A DNA stretch of 64,000 nt from Podocnemis expansa (GCA_007922195.1 ML682231.1:135606-199605); one strand, 5' to 3'; shown: positions 34,540 through 47,400, counted from the stretch's first letter. Made by a program: numbers and translations. The notes: generated from the sequence alone by a model not told the origin.

Positions 34540-34696
34540 CAATGTTCCCTCTAAGCTGATGATGCAGCTGACCAAGTTATGGATATGCTTGGGGGAGGGG
34601 GGGGGCAGCAGGGAAGGGGCCCAATAAACATTGAGGACTTTGCTCAGCTGCCTCCATAACTTGCTCAGCTGCATCATCACCTTAGAGGGAACATTG
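34540..34696. mobile_element. Short foldback transposon
   Basis: The ends are CAATGTTCCCTCTAAGCTGA and its inverted form. The arms pair over roughly 30 bases (TGATGCAGCTGA against TCAGCTGCATCA). It is 157 bp. Flanks do not give a clean duplication, so the superfamily (possibly hAT) is unproved. Confidence 0.65.
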
Positions 34697-35889
34697 GGTG
34701 AGACCCACAGTTCTCTACTACAACAATGTGATAAAACAAAGAACCCAGTTAGTTTTCTGATTCCTTCTTGTTTCCTGGTCTAAAAAGGCAAATGGTAACT
34801 TACTTTCCTCACCCATTGCTTTCTCTTTAAATCCTTCTAAACTGAACCCCTAATTAATCCCTGTTACCATTTATTATGTTTGAAAGCAGTTAATATTAAA
34901 TTTCTAAATCCCTCACCAATCAAACCTCCCTATATTTCAAAAGACACTGCTTAAGAAGGTCAACAAAACAAATTTCCACTTTCTTATGTCAAACCAATGA
35001 GGAACCAAGATGAACGCCTCAAGTGTATTTTTTAAAAAAAATAAACTTTAGATAAAAGTGTCAAAACATTTTGGGCCTAGATCTCATTTACCTTAAACCC
35101 CTTTTATGCTGGTTTAACATAACTTACCTTCCCACCCACTTAAAATGTTCTTTTACTTTGCCAAAGTGGTGCAAAAGGAGACTAAATCTCGTCAATGTTG
35201 ATCATCTACATTTTCTTAGTTATACCAAACTTCCCAGAAAAACGCTACCTTGAAATGAGATACTACAGTCACTTTTTCAGGAAAAGCAATATCATCTTGA
35301 AGAACCTAGGAAGTGGATATTAAAAACAGTCATGTACTGAGGAGCCAACTTCAGTCTTAATTATTATTCCATAATATACTGTCTGAAAAAAAATTAAAGC
35401 TGGAGATAATTATGCTTCCCTGTGTTTAACCTCTATGATAGCTATATACTCCTGCCATTTGGGGACACACAGTTTTCATGGCACTAGTCTTTCTCAGATT
35501 GTTGACACCAGACAAGACAAAATCAGTGGGAATTTATGAGTGAATTAGGCAGGGTTTAGTCCTATGAAGGTAAGATTGGAATTGGGAATTGACAGTATTT
35601 TAAAGATTGCATTAGACAATGAAGCAGCTTTACTAGAGAACTGCACACAATTCTCATAATTCTAAAAGTTGCCAGTGTCTAATTCATTTTGGTCTCCACT
35701 TGCACAGTTTTTGCTTTTGCAGAGGGAAGATAAATTGATTTAAAATATTTCATAAAAGCAAAGTTTTGCTTTGGGCAACATCCCAAACTGCAATCTGAAG
35801 TCATCTATTTACTGCACAGACAGGGCTAGTTTAAGCTTTGCTTTGCCGTGCTCCATCCATGATTTGACAACAATTCCTTTTAAAGGCTG
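34697..35889. other. Unassigned AT-rich DNA
   Basis: No repeat or exon recognised. Confidence 0.4.
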
Positions 35890-36015
35890 TATGCAGTGCT
35901 GTAGGATGTTGGTCTGCAGACATGAAGTGGGTAAGGTAATGTCCTTTACTGGACCAACTTTTTGTCTCCAAAAATGTTGGTCCAGTAAAAGATCATGTCT
36001 CTCTTTTAAAAGGTA
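35890..36015. mobile_element. Second Penelope-like tail family, inverted fragment
   Basis: GGTAATGTCCTTTACTGGAC is followed, inverted, by GTTGGTCCAGTAAAAGATCA. It is related to the widespread TTGGTCCAATAAAAGATATT repeat, which I take to be another Penelope-type tail. A related fragment is at 45856. Confidence 0.45.
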
Positions 36016-36730
36016 TCGTGCTCTGTCTTCATGCTCTTTCAATATTTAAGGTTGCTGTTGAGACTTCCAATCAGGGATGACCATTCTGAAGGATATTTAA
36101 ACAAGTGTGTGGACTGAAATTACTAACTCACCTTATGCAGCCCTCCAACCAATCAACAAATAGTATCACTATGTAATACTATGTACTTTTAGAATTGACT
36201 ATTAGGCTGCATATTGTACATTTTATAAAAGTTGGTCTAAACCATATGGCTAGTTCTGAAATAAGAATTTCTATACTCTGCACTGAAATTACCAGTTCAT
36301 GAAGAAGCTACCTCAAACATAGGTAGGGTACAAACATAGTTAATCTTTCCCTCAGCTCGTCAGGGTCAACTCCAAGAACTCATTATTGTATCTAATGAAA
36401 GAACTTATCTTACATCTAATGACCAGTAAACTTGTCATAGATTCCATGCAAAGACGAGACTCGAACTCATAACCTTATAGCTGTAGTGCCATTTAAAACT
36501 AGAATGGGTTATTTAGTAATATGGAAGTTACTACTTTTCTTTTGATGACTGACATTGACTTTGTGTGGTGTATCCTTTATTTCAACTATCTCTGTGGTCT
36601 GGGTGGTTTTACTTTCCCCTCTTTGTCTTTTCTGCTGACGAAAAATAATTAGTTACTGACAAAGCTTTATTCATCATAGATTAAATTATATTATGCAAAG
36701 GTGGTGATCTGGGTTTTGGTAGTTGAGTAT
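36016..36730. other. Unassigned DNA
   Basis: A B box-like word occurs on the minus strand near 36455 but has no partner A box. Nothing else is recognised. Confidence 0.4.
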
Positions 36731-37241
36731 CGTTATGAGATTTGTATGAGACCACAAACTTGTGAGCATAAGTGACTCCATCTTAGCACTGTTCCCTTAA
36801 TATTATTTCAACCTCTAGCCTGACTAACAGAAGTATAGAGCCCCTCTCATCCTTGAACAGTCTATAAGCAGAAGATTAGGGGAAACTGCACCAGTCTCGA
36901 GGTCACCTATTAATCAACAATTTCTCCTGTTTATTACATTCCCAGGCTCTGAGGAGCCTGCTTGACCTTCTTTACTAATTCTCCTATCTTATATGAATAT
37001 GTATGAAAACTATCCCTATATGGCACTAATAAATGTATTAATCTTGTTTACCTTGAATATATTAACCATTTTTAGATTTCCTTGAATTAAGTTGTTGTAC
37101 CTGGGTATAAAACCCTTTTAGCACCAGTCCTTCGGGGCCGGCCGCACTCAGTAGCTCTGAGTGTCAATAAACTGGTGATTCTTCCTCCTGTTGTCCGGCT
37201 CCATCATTGACCAGAGCAGAGAACAAGCTTTTCTCTCAACA
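36731..37241 (+). mobile_element. Solo LTR of an endogenous retrovirus-like element
   Basis: It is flanked by 4-bp GTAT (36727-36730 and 37242-37245), with the start CGTTATGAGA (TG to CG change inferred) and end TCTCTCAACA forming an imperfect inverted pair. TATAAAA is at 37106-37112 and AATAAA at 37166-37171, followed by a TG-rich stretch. No internal region is present. A 4-bp duplication fits gammaretrovirus-like elements. Confidence 0.7.
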
Positions 37242-37245
37242 GTAT

Positions 37246-39317
37246 CTATGGAGAAAATTACTGAATCCCCACCCTTTTTCATTTTGTCCCTTAAATAATT
37301 GACTCCAAGAAATCTTGTCCCTTTCATTTAGCCCCATCCCCAAAAGTTTGTGGTGACTGAAAGCATATATCCATAACTCTACTTCTCTTATGCTTGTCAT
37401 ACTCTAACAATATCAATGATATTTTGAGGGCTCCACTGAATATGCTTAGTGAGTCCCAGGTTCTTCCAGAGAAGAACAGAAGCAGCTCCAGGAACAAGTG
37501 GCTTTTAGTCACTTATGAATCTGAGTCCCATAAAATGTTAGAATGAATTATGGACTTGTTGTAACAAAATCTCCCTCAGGGCCTTGCTGACCAGCTTGCA
37601 CTGTCACCCTAATCAAAGTAAGGAGTAATAAACATTCTTCAGCACAATGGTACAACTGGGACAAAAAAAAAAAGTCCTTATTTTATTTTTGACCTATGAG
37701 GAAAAACTTCCATGGGTGTCAATGGGTATTGCTCACCATGAAGCATTATGATTATCCAAATGTAGGATTAATAGGTTTGTAAACACTAACTTTGTTTTTA
37801 ATTTTTTTTCACCTTCACTTCCAATTACCAAGTCATAAACTTTTGTTATTGGTCTAAAACGCAGTAGACCTATCTTGATCTCATTATTTTGCTGCAATGA
37901 AGAAAGACCATACAACTGAAAATGATTTTCCATCTCTCAGTTGGATTGGTCATTGTTTACTGGAGGCTGTTCTGCAACAGTGACCATCTGTTGGTAAGCA
38001 GTGAAAACACTTAATCATGCAGGCTGTTACTGTTAAAATGCCACAATCATAGGAGTGGTTGCTGCAAGGTTCTAATACAGTTTTCTCACTAAGAAAAATT
38101 ACATCTTTAGAAGGCCACTCCTGTTCTCACTGGCACTGCTATAATTCTAGAGCAATGCCAGGGAATCAAAGGACTATCTCTGGATTTATAATGGTATAAG
38201 TGTGAACAGACTTTCACCCAGACATCTGATAACACATGAATGCTGGGAAAGACTTTGTTTTGAATAAATTATTATCCTCATACTATTCATGGTTCCAAGT
38301 GATTTTTATTTGCAGTTAATAAAAATAATTCAAACAAACTGAACACAAAAACTATTTCTATTACACACACACAAGGTGTGACTGTAGTTACAGTCAATTG
38401 TTATGAGTGGTAAATATTCTAATTATTGAGCACTTTAGTTTAAAGAAATGCACTTTATCATTAAGGTACTAACTTTATCTTCACAACACTCTTGTGTTTA
38501 AATGCATTCATTGGAGTTGTCGTAAGGTACCCCCCCACACTATCAAACCCCAGACCTACATCTGGATGTAATTCAAATACAAACCCTGTGAGATAAGTAC
38601 ACCTTAAAGGTAAAACTTGAATGAGTCTAGTTAAAGGTATCCATGTGATTACAACTGCATACATGATTTGTTTCATAAAAGGAAATGGTACCCTGAGGAT
38701 GGCAGAAAGAGCAAGAAATATTGCCCATACACTGAAGGTCATTTTCTGCATCAGAACGAGAAAATATTTCTAATTCAAAAAAACCTCTCTATAATTTATT
38801 GAGACCCTAGGCAACAATTACTTTATCCATTAAAAAGCAAAAAGTCACTTAATGATTTAGTAAATTTCAGACATTTCAACAAGGGGAGAGAATGGGAAAG
38901 ACAGGAAGAGTTATTGGGGGAACCTAATTTTTGCAAGAGTTATAAATACCTCCAGTGATCTGCAAAGCACCCTGAAATCCATTAGCTTCATTGAAGTTGC
39001 TCTGCATTTCCTAGAAAGGCATTTTGCACATTTCAGGACTAGGTCTTCAGTCAGTGAGCTCACTAGTCAAGTACAATAGAGACGTTTACTTTGAACTAGA
39101 TTGTTCCCAGGCGTGTCAGAACAGTCTGAGGGACTGAGGCCAGCCTAGTTTAAAGTGAAATCCTTTTTTCCTCCAACAACACTTGAGACCAACCCATACG
39201 GCCATCAAGAATCTTTTTGCTAGATGCAAGCTAAGTGTTTTTAGACTATTGAGACAAACCGTTAACATACTGGAAACCATCACAACAGGTTTAGATCTCA
39301 TAGGGTTACAAACAAAG
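37246..39317. other. Unassigned AT-rich DNA
   Basis: It contains a 96-codon minus-strand frame (38751-38461) without known motifs, and short CA repeats near 38365. No exon is supported. Confidence 0.4.
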
Positions 39318-41326
39318 CATCCTTCTTCGAGTGCTGCTCACATCCATTCCTATGTAGGTGTGTGCGTACTGCAGTGCACAGAAGCCCTGAAAACTTTTTG
39401 CCCTAGCCTGTCCTTGTAGGGTCAGTGGCCAATGCCCCCTCTGACTGCATCTGCATGGTATAGGACTGCCCTGCCTCTGCCCACCCCCTCAGTTCTTTCT
39501 CTCCACCTGTTGCATCAGTCCTGGGACAGCCAGCTCTTGCAAGTTTGCAAGAGCCTGTCCTTTTCTTCGTCATCCTTCTTTTCTTCATTTTCCAACTATG
39601 GAATCACTTTTCATTTCTACCTTGCTTCCCAGCTTGGACTACACTGGAGATAGTGTCTCTCCCTTGCATCCCAGAGATAACACATGGACTGGCATGGACT
39701 CAACCATGCATGGTTTCAAACCCTCTCAATCAGCAACCCCTATGAGAAATGCCTGAAATGCCTTGTGGAGGCCTACTCAACTGACAAGTGCCAAATTTGC
39801 TGGTCATTTAAGCCAAGGATGCAGAAGAAGCATGAAAATCACTTATGTTCCATGGACATGGAAGAGGCCCTGAGTCTAGCATTGGTGCTGTCTATATCCA
39901 AGGCTTTTAAGGGAGCTAAGGTGCTCCTACAACTGCTGATGCCCACTCCACCTAGATAGACAGCAGAAAGGGGAAAAAACTGTTTTAATCATCAGAAGCC
40001 TGGCCTAGGCCACAGGTCCAATCCTGCCCTTCAGCACAGCAAGGGCCTGTGCTGGGCTGAGACCAGCAGTGTAGAAGCTCATCGCAGGATCGAGAATCGA
40101 CACCTTGGTCACCACTTCACCCCAGTGAGGAAGGCTGATACAGCCCTCCCTCACTACGGATGCTGCCATCCCCACCACACTTATCCAGGGATCTCAGCAC
40201 AGCCACTCACTTTGAAAAGCATCTACCTCCTTGGGCTTGGGGTCCAAGACAGTGGACGATGGAGCCTATTTGTGATTCTCAATGGAGGCCTCCTCCTGAG
40301 AGCATTCAGTGGTGCCCTTGCAGAAATTGCACCGTACCAGATCAAGATCCCGTTCATTGAAAGACTGATACTTGGCACTGATGTTGTCATCCATTAACGT
40401 CTCCACTTCTGGCACATGCATTGATGTGCCCGGTGGGAAGGCATAAGGATGAGGCTCTCTCACCATCTTCCTCCTGGCACATGGGATTGAGAGCATTGCC
40501 CTCACCTGCATCGATGTGCCGACACCCACACAGGACCTCCCTGATAGTGATGCATAAGAAGGGATGATCCCTGCATCCTGCCTGGCGCAGCAAGGCTGGC
40601 TGCTTCCTGGCACAGGAAAGAGAACCATCCCTGGCACAGACCCCAGCACTACAAGCCTTCAAAGATAGGTCAGTGCAATGGGTGGATTGGGGACCATGGG
40701 AGTTACCCCAAAGGGTTCCCCCATCCCCTGAGTCCTCAAGACTTGGCACCTCACAAGGGGGTCATGACCCAGAGGTGTCAGATACAGGGGAAGGCCCTTC
40801 AGGCCTATGGAGAGGTGACTCCCAAGTTAAGTCCTCGTCTTACTGTGATAGCACAGCCTATCAAAGGTCCCTATCTTTTTGGGAAGGCCCAAGGGCGCAC
40901 CAAGAACTGTTAAAGCGCATGGCCAAGAACCTTAACCTAACAATTGAGGTGGTCAGAGAAGACTTTGACCCCCCTCTTCGACATGGGTGACACCACCCCT
41001 ACAGCTAAAGTAGCAGTCCCCATGCACAAGGCGGTGCTAAAGATTGCCTGCGTTCAGTGGCGGACCCCATCATCTGTCTTCACAATCTCAAAGAGGATGG
41101 AAAGGAAGTAACAAGTCAGCGTGGACAAATTTAGCTTTCTGTTTATGCACCCCCACACCTGGGTTGCTGGTGGTGGATGCAGTGAACCACCGAGAAAGCC
41201 AGACCCAACCCACTGCCACCCCCAAAAAATAAAGATGCTAAGAAGCTAGATCTGTTTGGGAAGAAGATTTTTTCCACCACAGCACTTCAATTACCTATCG
41301 CCAACCAGGTAGGCTGTGGCAGAACT
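39318..41326 (+). mobile_element. Truncated DIRS-type element (5' end and gag)
   Basis: The left terminus CTTCTTCGAGTGCTGCTCAC matches the DIRS ends at 2180 and 63820. A gag-like region follows: CLVEAYSTDKCQICWSFKPR (39684-39959 frame), and LLVVDAVNHRES (41044-41232 frame), which parallels SLVVDAVNQKER of the minus-strand element. It stops at the word CCAACCAGGTAGGC, where Penelope-type sequence begins. Reverse transcriptase and recombinase are absent. Confidence 0.75.
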
Positions 41327-42470
41327 ACACCACCTACTCAGAAAACTCCCTGAGGCAACACAGGAAATAACAAACATAGACACACCACCAGAACCCTGAC
41401 CAGGGATATTCTATCTACTACCAAAACTCCATAAAAAAAGAAACCCCAGATGCCCCATCACCTCAGGCATTGGCATTCTTACAGCAGGCTCAACTAACTA
41501 TGTGGGGCCCCTCCTCAGACCCTATGATATCAACACTCCTAGCTGTGTTCAAGACACCATGGGCTTCTGTGAGCTTCCACAAAACACCATCCTGGCCACT
41601 ATGAATGTAGAAGTTCTTTACACCAACATCCCACACAAAGATGGATTACAAACTATTAGAAGAACCGTCTCAGATGATGCCACAAGCACACCTTGTGGCT
41701 GAACTTTGTGCTCACCCACAACCATTTCAGATTTCAGGATAACTTATACGTCCAAGTCAGCGGCATTGCTATGGGTACCTGCATGGCCCCATTTTTATGG
41801 ATGACTTAGAACAATGTTTCCTCAAGTCTCATCCCACAGTACCTCTCCCCTACTTACGCTATATTGATGACAATTTTAACATCTGGACCCATGGCAGGGA
41901 TGCACTTGCAGTTTTCCACAGAGATTTCAACAACTTCCACTCCACAATCAAACTTAGCTTGGAACACTCCACACAGGAGATCCATTTTTGGGCCCCTACA
42001 GTACAAATTAGGGATGGACACATCAGCACCACTCTATTCCAAAAACCTGCCAATTGGTATAGTTACCTGCATCCCTCATGATCCATTGTCTACAGCCAAG
42101 ATCTAAGATACCTCCCTCAGACAGAGACAGGCATCTTCAGAATGTCTATCAAGCATTCTTAAAACTACAGTGCCCACCTGCAGAAGTAAGAAACCAGACT
42201 GACAGAGCCAGATGGGTACCCGAAAAACAACTACTGCAGGAGAAGCCCAAAAAGGAAAATAGAACGCCATTGGTCACCATATACAACCTCCAAGTCAGAC
42301 CACTACAACAGATCATTAAGGACCTACAGCCTATTCTAAAAGATGATCCCTCACTCTCTCAAGCATTGGGAGACAGACCTTTTCTCACCTACACATAGTC
42401 ACCGAACCTTAAACAGATACTCACCAGCAACTACAGACAAAACAACAGAAACATTAAAGCAGGCATATAC
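41327..42470 (+). pseudogene. Penelope-like reverse transcriptase remnant
   Basis: The 41502-41702 frame reads LATMNVEVLYTNIPHKDGL, the first palm motif of Penelope-like reverse transcriptases (usual form near MDVxSLYTNIPH; the catalytic Asp reads Asn here). The 41797-42081 frame reads LRYIDDNFNIWTHGRDAL, carrying the YIDD catalytic motif, then STQEIHFW. The 42078-42398 frame continues with DRDRHLQNVYQAFLKLQ and LQQIIKDLQPILKDDPSLSQ. A GIY-YIG nuclease would follow in an intact element but is missing. It has several stops and frameshifts. Confidence 0.85.
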
Positions 42471-43148
42471 CTTTGTTGTTAGATGATGCTTAGTCTGAAA
42501 ATGACATTTAGCTTTTGTCACATTATGATATAATGTAACACGACATGAGCATGTGCCATGAAACCAAGGTCACAATTTAAAATATATATATATTTTTTCC
42601 TTTAGCTTAGCTACTCATTATCAACTTGAAGAATAAATATCTGGTTCATTGCAAGTTTATGAGTAAGAACCTGAAGATTTCAAAGTGCTTTCATTTCATT
42701 TAGTGTCAGCAAAGCATAACATTAACTTATTCACAATAGCTGGATAATAAGTGTAATATGATTTAAAAACTAATATGTAATACTCAGATGTTTAACCTCA
42801 TTTCTAGTTTATTTGGAGAAAACTTTTTTTTGTTGCTTTAGATTTTTATTGTTATGCAAAACCTATTTATGTGGAAAGAGTTAAATGAGTTATGGGCAAT
42901 AGAACTTTCAGCAGGGACTAAATCCTACAATTAGTAGGATCACTGCTAAAGCAAGGACTTGAGCATTAGAGCAGGTTTTCCAAGTATGAAAATGTTTCTA
43001 CATTACACCAATGAGCAGAATTACATGGCATATAAAGCTATGCACTTCAAAAACAAGACGCCTGGTATAAGAAAGGACCTTAGAATTCTCATACCTCAGT
43101 TGAACTAAATACAAGTAGTTTTCACACCTCTTAGAAACTGTTCACAGA
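42471..43148. other. Unassigned AT-rich DNA
   Basis: No repeat or exon recognised. Confidence 0.4.
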
Positions 43149-43566
43149 GGCTATGCCTATACTACAAAAGTTAGTTCAAATTAACAAAGTCGCACTAATA
43201 AGTTTGACCTTAATTGGAACTAAACCCAACTTTAGTACGTCAAATTTAAAAAAGTGTACTAATTCAATTTAACTGTTAAATCAAATTAGTGCACTTTGTT
43301 AATTTGAACTAACTGCCCTAATTTGAATTTATTTACTTCAAATTAAGGCTTAATCCTGGTCTACACTGCCCTTAGTTTGAACTAAGAATCGACTAAGCAC
43401 TTAGTATGAAGTAAATGCAGGTGTTACTAATTCAAACTAAGCTTTTATTAGTTCGAATTAAGGAATTCCTTAATTTGAACTAGTGAAACTCTATGGTGGA
43501 TGAAGACTAAATTAGTTCAAATTAAGGCTCCTTAATTTGAATTTATTTGCCAGTGTAGACACACCC
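43149..43566. mobile_element. Harbinger-type MITE
   Basis: It starts GGCTATGCCTATACTAC and ends GTGTAGACACACCC, flanked by exact AGA (43146-43148 and 43567-43569). The interior has TAGTTCAAATTAA and AATTTGAACTA words. A second terminus-like word, GGTCTACACTGCC, sits in the middle (about 43356), so it may be two fused units. Confidence 0.8.
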
Positions 43567-44499
43567 AGAGTGACATTGTAATCTCAAGTGTGAGGAGACT
43601 GCTTGGTTTTTAGGTGCTTGGCAAGCATCCATGGCAATGCTGAGGACTGGGAAATAAAACAGTTATACAGAGGGGAAAACCATGAAACAATAGAAAGCCT
43701 TTGGGCCTCGTCTGAGAAGAGCAACTTGTGTCACGAAGGATATGTCTTCACTGACAGCAGCAAAATTGCTGCCTCCAGTCCAACGTTCTGGGTGTGATCA
43801 GCAGCGAGTATGTACTCGCTGGTGCACTCCTGAAAGTTGGTACCAAATGTCCTGGCCCCTAGAGGCCGTAGGGGAAAGCGGACCACAAGCTATTTGTGCT
43901 CATCTTCCCTGACTATGTCCCAGCAGTTTAGAAAGTCTCCGGCAGTTATGCAAGGCATTTTATGTGCCTTGCATAAATGCCAGTCGACTGCCACCAAAAA
44001 GCCCTGTAAGTGTAGACTAGAGCTAATTAGTTTCTTAATTGACATAGCTTTTACAAAGGGTGGGTAAGAGTGAGGTGCGAGAAGCTCAGATTACAGCATA
44101 TCTTCAGTACCTGTGTCAAGTTTACCTATCTTCTAGTTTGCATTGTGCTTTGTTAAAAATGAAGAAATTTGTCTAAGTCCATATAGGACAAAGGGGCTTA
44201 TCCTGTAAATATTCATTCATGAGTAAATTTCACCCTCTGACTGTTGCAACTGTGGTAAATAAGACTACTCAGGGAAAGAAAATTGTTCCAGTGACTTAAA
44301 TTTATTCCCTGCCAATCACCCCAACCCCCAAATGAAGCTACTTACTGCAAAATAGCCACAAATTTCAGTTAGCTGGACATCCAAGGAGTCTGCAGTGCAG
44401 GAGAATCCACCGGTTGTGCAAGTTCTCCTACCTCATCCCCTCCTGAGTGGTCCCATAGAGGACGTTCCTGGGGACTGAGGATGTAGATGGACTAGAGTT
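43567..44499. other. Unassigned DNA
   Basis: Short plus-strand frames (43603-43797, 43837-44067) lack motifs or splice context. No repeat is recognised. Confidence 0.4.
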
Positions 44500-45350
44500 G
44501 CTGAGTGATCCTTAGTGCCTGTCTTATATAGCAATCAATTGATTGATGCCTGGCCTAAATAACAATTAATCAATTAAAGCCTATCCTAAACTGTTAATCA
44601 AATTAATCAGGCCAGTAAGCTGAAAGTCAGACACCCTAAGAAAGAAACCACGTCAGCATATCAAACCTAAGACAAGCCAGATAGACTAAGGAAGCGGTTT
44701 TCGCTCACTTATCGAGGAAGCGGTTTTTGCTCACTTACTGAGGAAGCGGTCTTCTCTCACTGAGGAAGCGTGGTTTTGGCTCAGATGCCCCTAAAAGGGA
44801 ATCTTGATGGAAATGTCAGAGTCTGGTGTGACATTTGAAAAACTATATAACAATGTAGGCCCCCAGCCTAACTGTGTGGCGCTCGCCCTCCGAAAACCTG
44901 ACTGTGGGTGGACTTCGCAGCTCCTCCAAAACCTGACTGTGGGTGATCTTGGAGCTGATTTTAATGACTTAAACCAAAAGACCCAGCTTTTGGGGAACAG
45001 GACCGGCTCTCACGGACTGGGTAAGAATATAGACTAAATAAAGTAGAAACTAAGCAAACTGAACAGGAGAGAGATAGAAACAAAGTAGAAAATAGAAACT
45101 AAACACAGTCAAATAGGGAACTAAATAGAAATAGACCTGGCCAGTATTAGCTTGATGCAGTCTTTTTACTAATCTTTTGCTTTTACCTTGGAATTGTCAT
45201 AGACTAATACTTCTGACTGTCACATACTTAAGCATTTTCTTGTCTGTAATTCCTCACACTGTCAATAAAGAGGAAAATGACTGTTACTTGTCTTGTCCTT
45301 CCTCACACTCACAAAGCCCTTTTGGGGTTACACACAGAGGATCAAAAATC
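44500..45350 (+). mobile_element. LTR-like region with 26-bp tandem repeats
   Basis: A TATA-like CTATATAA lies near 44841 and AATAAA at 45264-45269, followed by a TG/TC-rich stretch, as in LTRs. Boundaries are not resolved. A TTGGGGTTACACA end near 45325 precedes a hairpin formed with CTCTGTAACCC. Confidence 0.35.
44691..44785. repeat. Short tandem array, about 26-bp unit
   Basis: AGGAAGCGGTTTTCGCTCAC recurs three times with drift, plus a fourth shortened unit (AGGAAGCGTGGTTTTGGCTC). Spacing is about 26, 26 and 22 bases. Confidence 0.85.
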
Positions 45351-46850
45351 TCTGTAACCCAAATCAAGACCGCCCCCCTGCTGACAAGGGCGACAATACC
45401 CTCTCTTTCCCGGGACCCAGGAATTCATAGGGTCTCCCCCCTCCAGTTCCTGGTCCAAACGCAAACCTGGAAAAGGGCAAGTTGGCGGGGTCTCTATAGG
45501 TGGGCGTGCACTTAGCAGCCAGAATCACTCTTTGGGTACATTGCAGGCAAGGATAAATTAGAGGAGCCTTTAATCTAGTCTTCATTATGCTAGCGACTTC
45601 AAAAAAAAATAAGAACTAGGTTTATATGCAGGAAACATTCCCGCCAGATTGCATGGTGTCTACAGAAGTATGTTTCTTGATGCTGTAGGTTTTATTTCAG
45701 AGTAGCCCATTGACAAAGCAAGCCCAGGGGCAGTTAATTTAGCATTAACTAGATGTGACAATTTAAGGAGGAATACATTATGCAAGATTCAGCCTTAAAA
45801 CTGTGCACACAATGTTGCTGTAGCTGTGCTGGGCCTAAACAAAGCTCTCTGTAGCTCAAAAGCTTGTCGCTAACCTATGGAAGTGGGTCCAACAGAAATT
45901 ACCTCACCCACTGTATCTCCCTAGCCTTAAAAAAGCCCCCACTTATTTAAGAAATGAAAAAAAGAAATTGGAACCAAGGAAACACCAGAGAAGATTCTTT
46001 GAGCCAAGGAAAAATATGAACTAAGAAGGCCCTGGAATCAGACTCTGATTAATACCATCCCCTTACAACCACTCACTTTCCTCAGATAAATCAGATACTT
46101 TTCTTAATGATGAAGAATTAGTACAAACATTCATTATTATTTCTTCAGAACCTTTACAATCTTCAGTCTTTTATCCTGCTGGCTAGTGCAAGGATTGGGT
46201 AATAACACTTTGTAGTCTCCAACAGCATAAATAACGCTGCATAGAAAATGCAAATTCTTTGGTTACTTGTACAATTAAACAAACTGAGATAAAGAAGGTT
46301 AGGAAAACTGAATTAACTGTTGGAGAATATGTTTTTTTCTGGTACAATTTCAAGATAGGCTAGTTTTAATAGAGCTATGATATAGTCTATATTGGTATGG
46401 CAAATAGTAAAACAAATGACAAACAGTAAAGTGAATGATGATAAACAAGGACAATAAAGAGGACATAAAAATGCAGCATGGCTTATTGTGCTACATCTAA
46501 TGGCTGGATAGAAATTCAAAAGAAGCGAGGAGGACCTAGGTTTTAATTGATGATATTTTAAAGGAAAAAGTCAAGTGCTTCTAGAAGAAACTAAAATAAA
46601 TTCAACCACAGAACTATTTTATTTTGTTCACAGAAGTTCCAAAACCCACCACCCATTCCCTTTAAAATTATGGGACAAAACCACTGATTTGTTAGTGAAG
46701 TATATGCTGACCCTGCCAGCAGGTTCAAAAATTTGAGGATCTTTGGGGGCAATTACCACACCAGTGGGGTATAGCATAATCTTTATTAAAAACAGGTACT
46801 GATGTGAAGTGAGTTATGGAGTGTATGTGTATGGGGTTTGTCACGGTTTC
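45351..46850. other. Mostly unassigned DNA
   Basis: 45360-45600 is GC-richer with a minus-strand frame (45585-45364) lacking motifs. 45856-45925 carries AAAAGCTTGTCGCTAACC then AACAGAAATTACCTCACCCA, a fragment of the TTGGTCCAATAAAAGATATT repeat. The rest is AT-rich and unassigned. Confidence 0.4.
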
Positions 46851-47108
46851 TTTACAATGGGGTTTTGTGAAATGTGCTTAACTTTGTGGGGGTGGAACAG
46901 GTTGGGAGACAATGGGGGTTCTCAGCTAAAACTAATCTAACTTACAGTTACAGACCAACTCACAGTAACTTTAAAGATGTTTCAACACGATATAAGAAAA
47001 GGGGGGTACCATGTAATTTGGTGCGCCACAGTGGCAGAGAGGAGCGAAAAACCAAAGGGGGAAGCAGGGATGTCAAGGTTGGCGGGGTGGGGGCACAAGG
47101 GGGCTATG

Positions 47109-47400
47109 GGAGCGGGTGGCTGTGAGGGGAGCCACGGGGACAGAAGCGGAGCATGGAAGCGGTGAGGGCAGGAAGGAAGGAAGGAGCCGCAGAGGGCGGC
47201 GGAGAGGGGAAGGAACAGGAGCCATGGGAAGCAGTGGGATGGAGGGAGAAGCCGCGGAGGCAGCGAGGGCAGGAGGAAAGAGCCGCGGGGAGCGGCGGAG
47301 AGGGGAAGGAACTGGAGCCACAGGAACTGGTGGGGACAGAGGGACAAGCCACAGAGGCGGCACGGGCAGGAAGAAAGGAGCCGCGGGGAGGTGGAGAGAA
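47109..47400. repeat. GC-rich purine-biased degenerate tandem repeat
   Basis: AGCCGCGGGGAGCGGCGGAG, GAGAGGGGAAGGAACNGGAG and GAGGCAGCGAGGGCAGG recur in units of about 110 bases. Frames on both strands (up to 140 codons) are Arg/Gly/Glu or Pro/Ser/Leu rich and are artefacts. Confidence 0.7.

Noticed and set aside
36440..36490. tRNA-like B box on the minus strand
   Set aside because: GAGTTCGAGTC fits a B box but no A box lies at the right distance and no cloverleaf can be drawn.
38461..38751. 96-codon hydrophobic minus-strand frame
   Set aside because: No recognised motif, no splice sites at sensible positions, AT-rich surroundings; chance ORF most likely.
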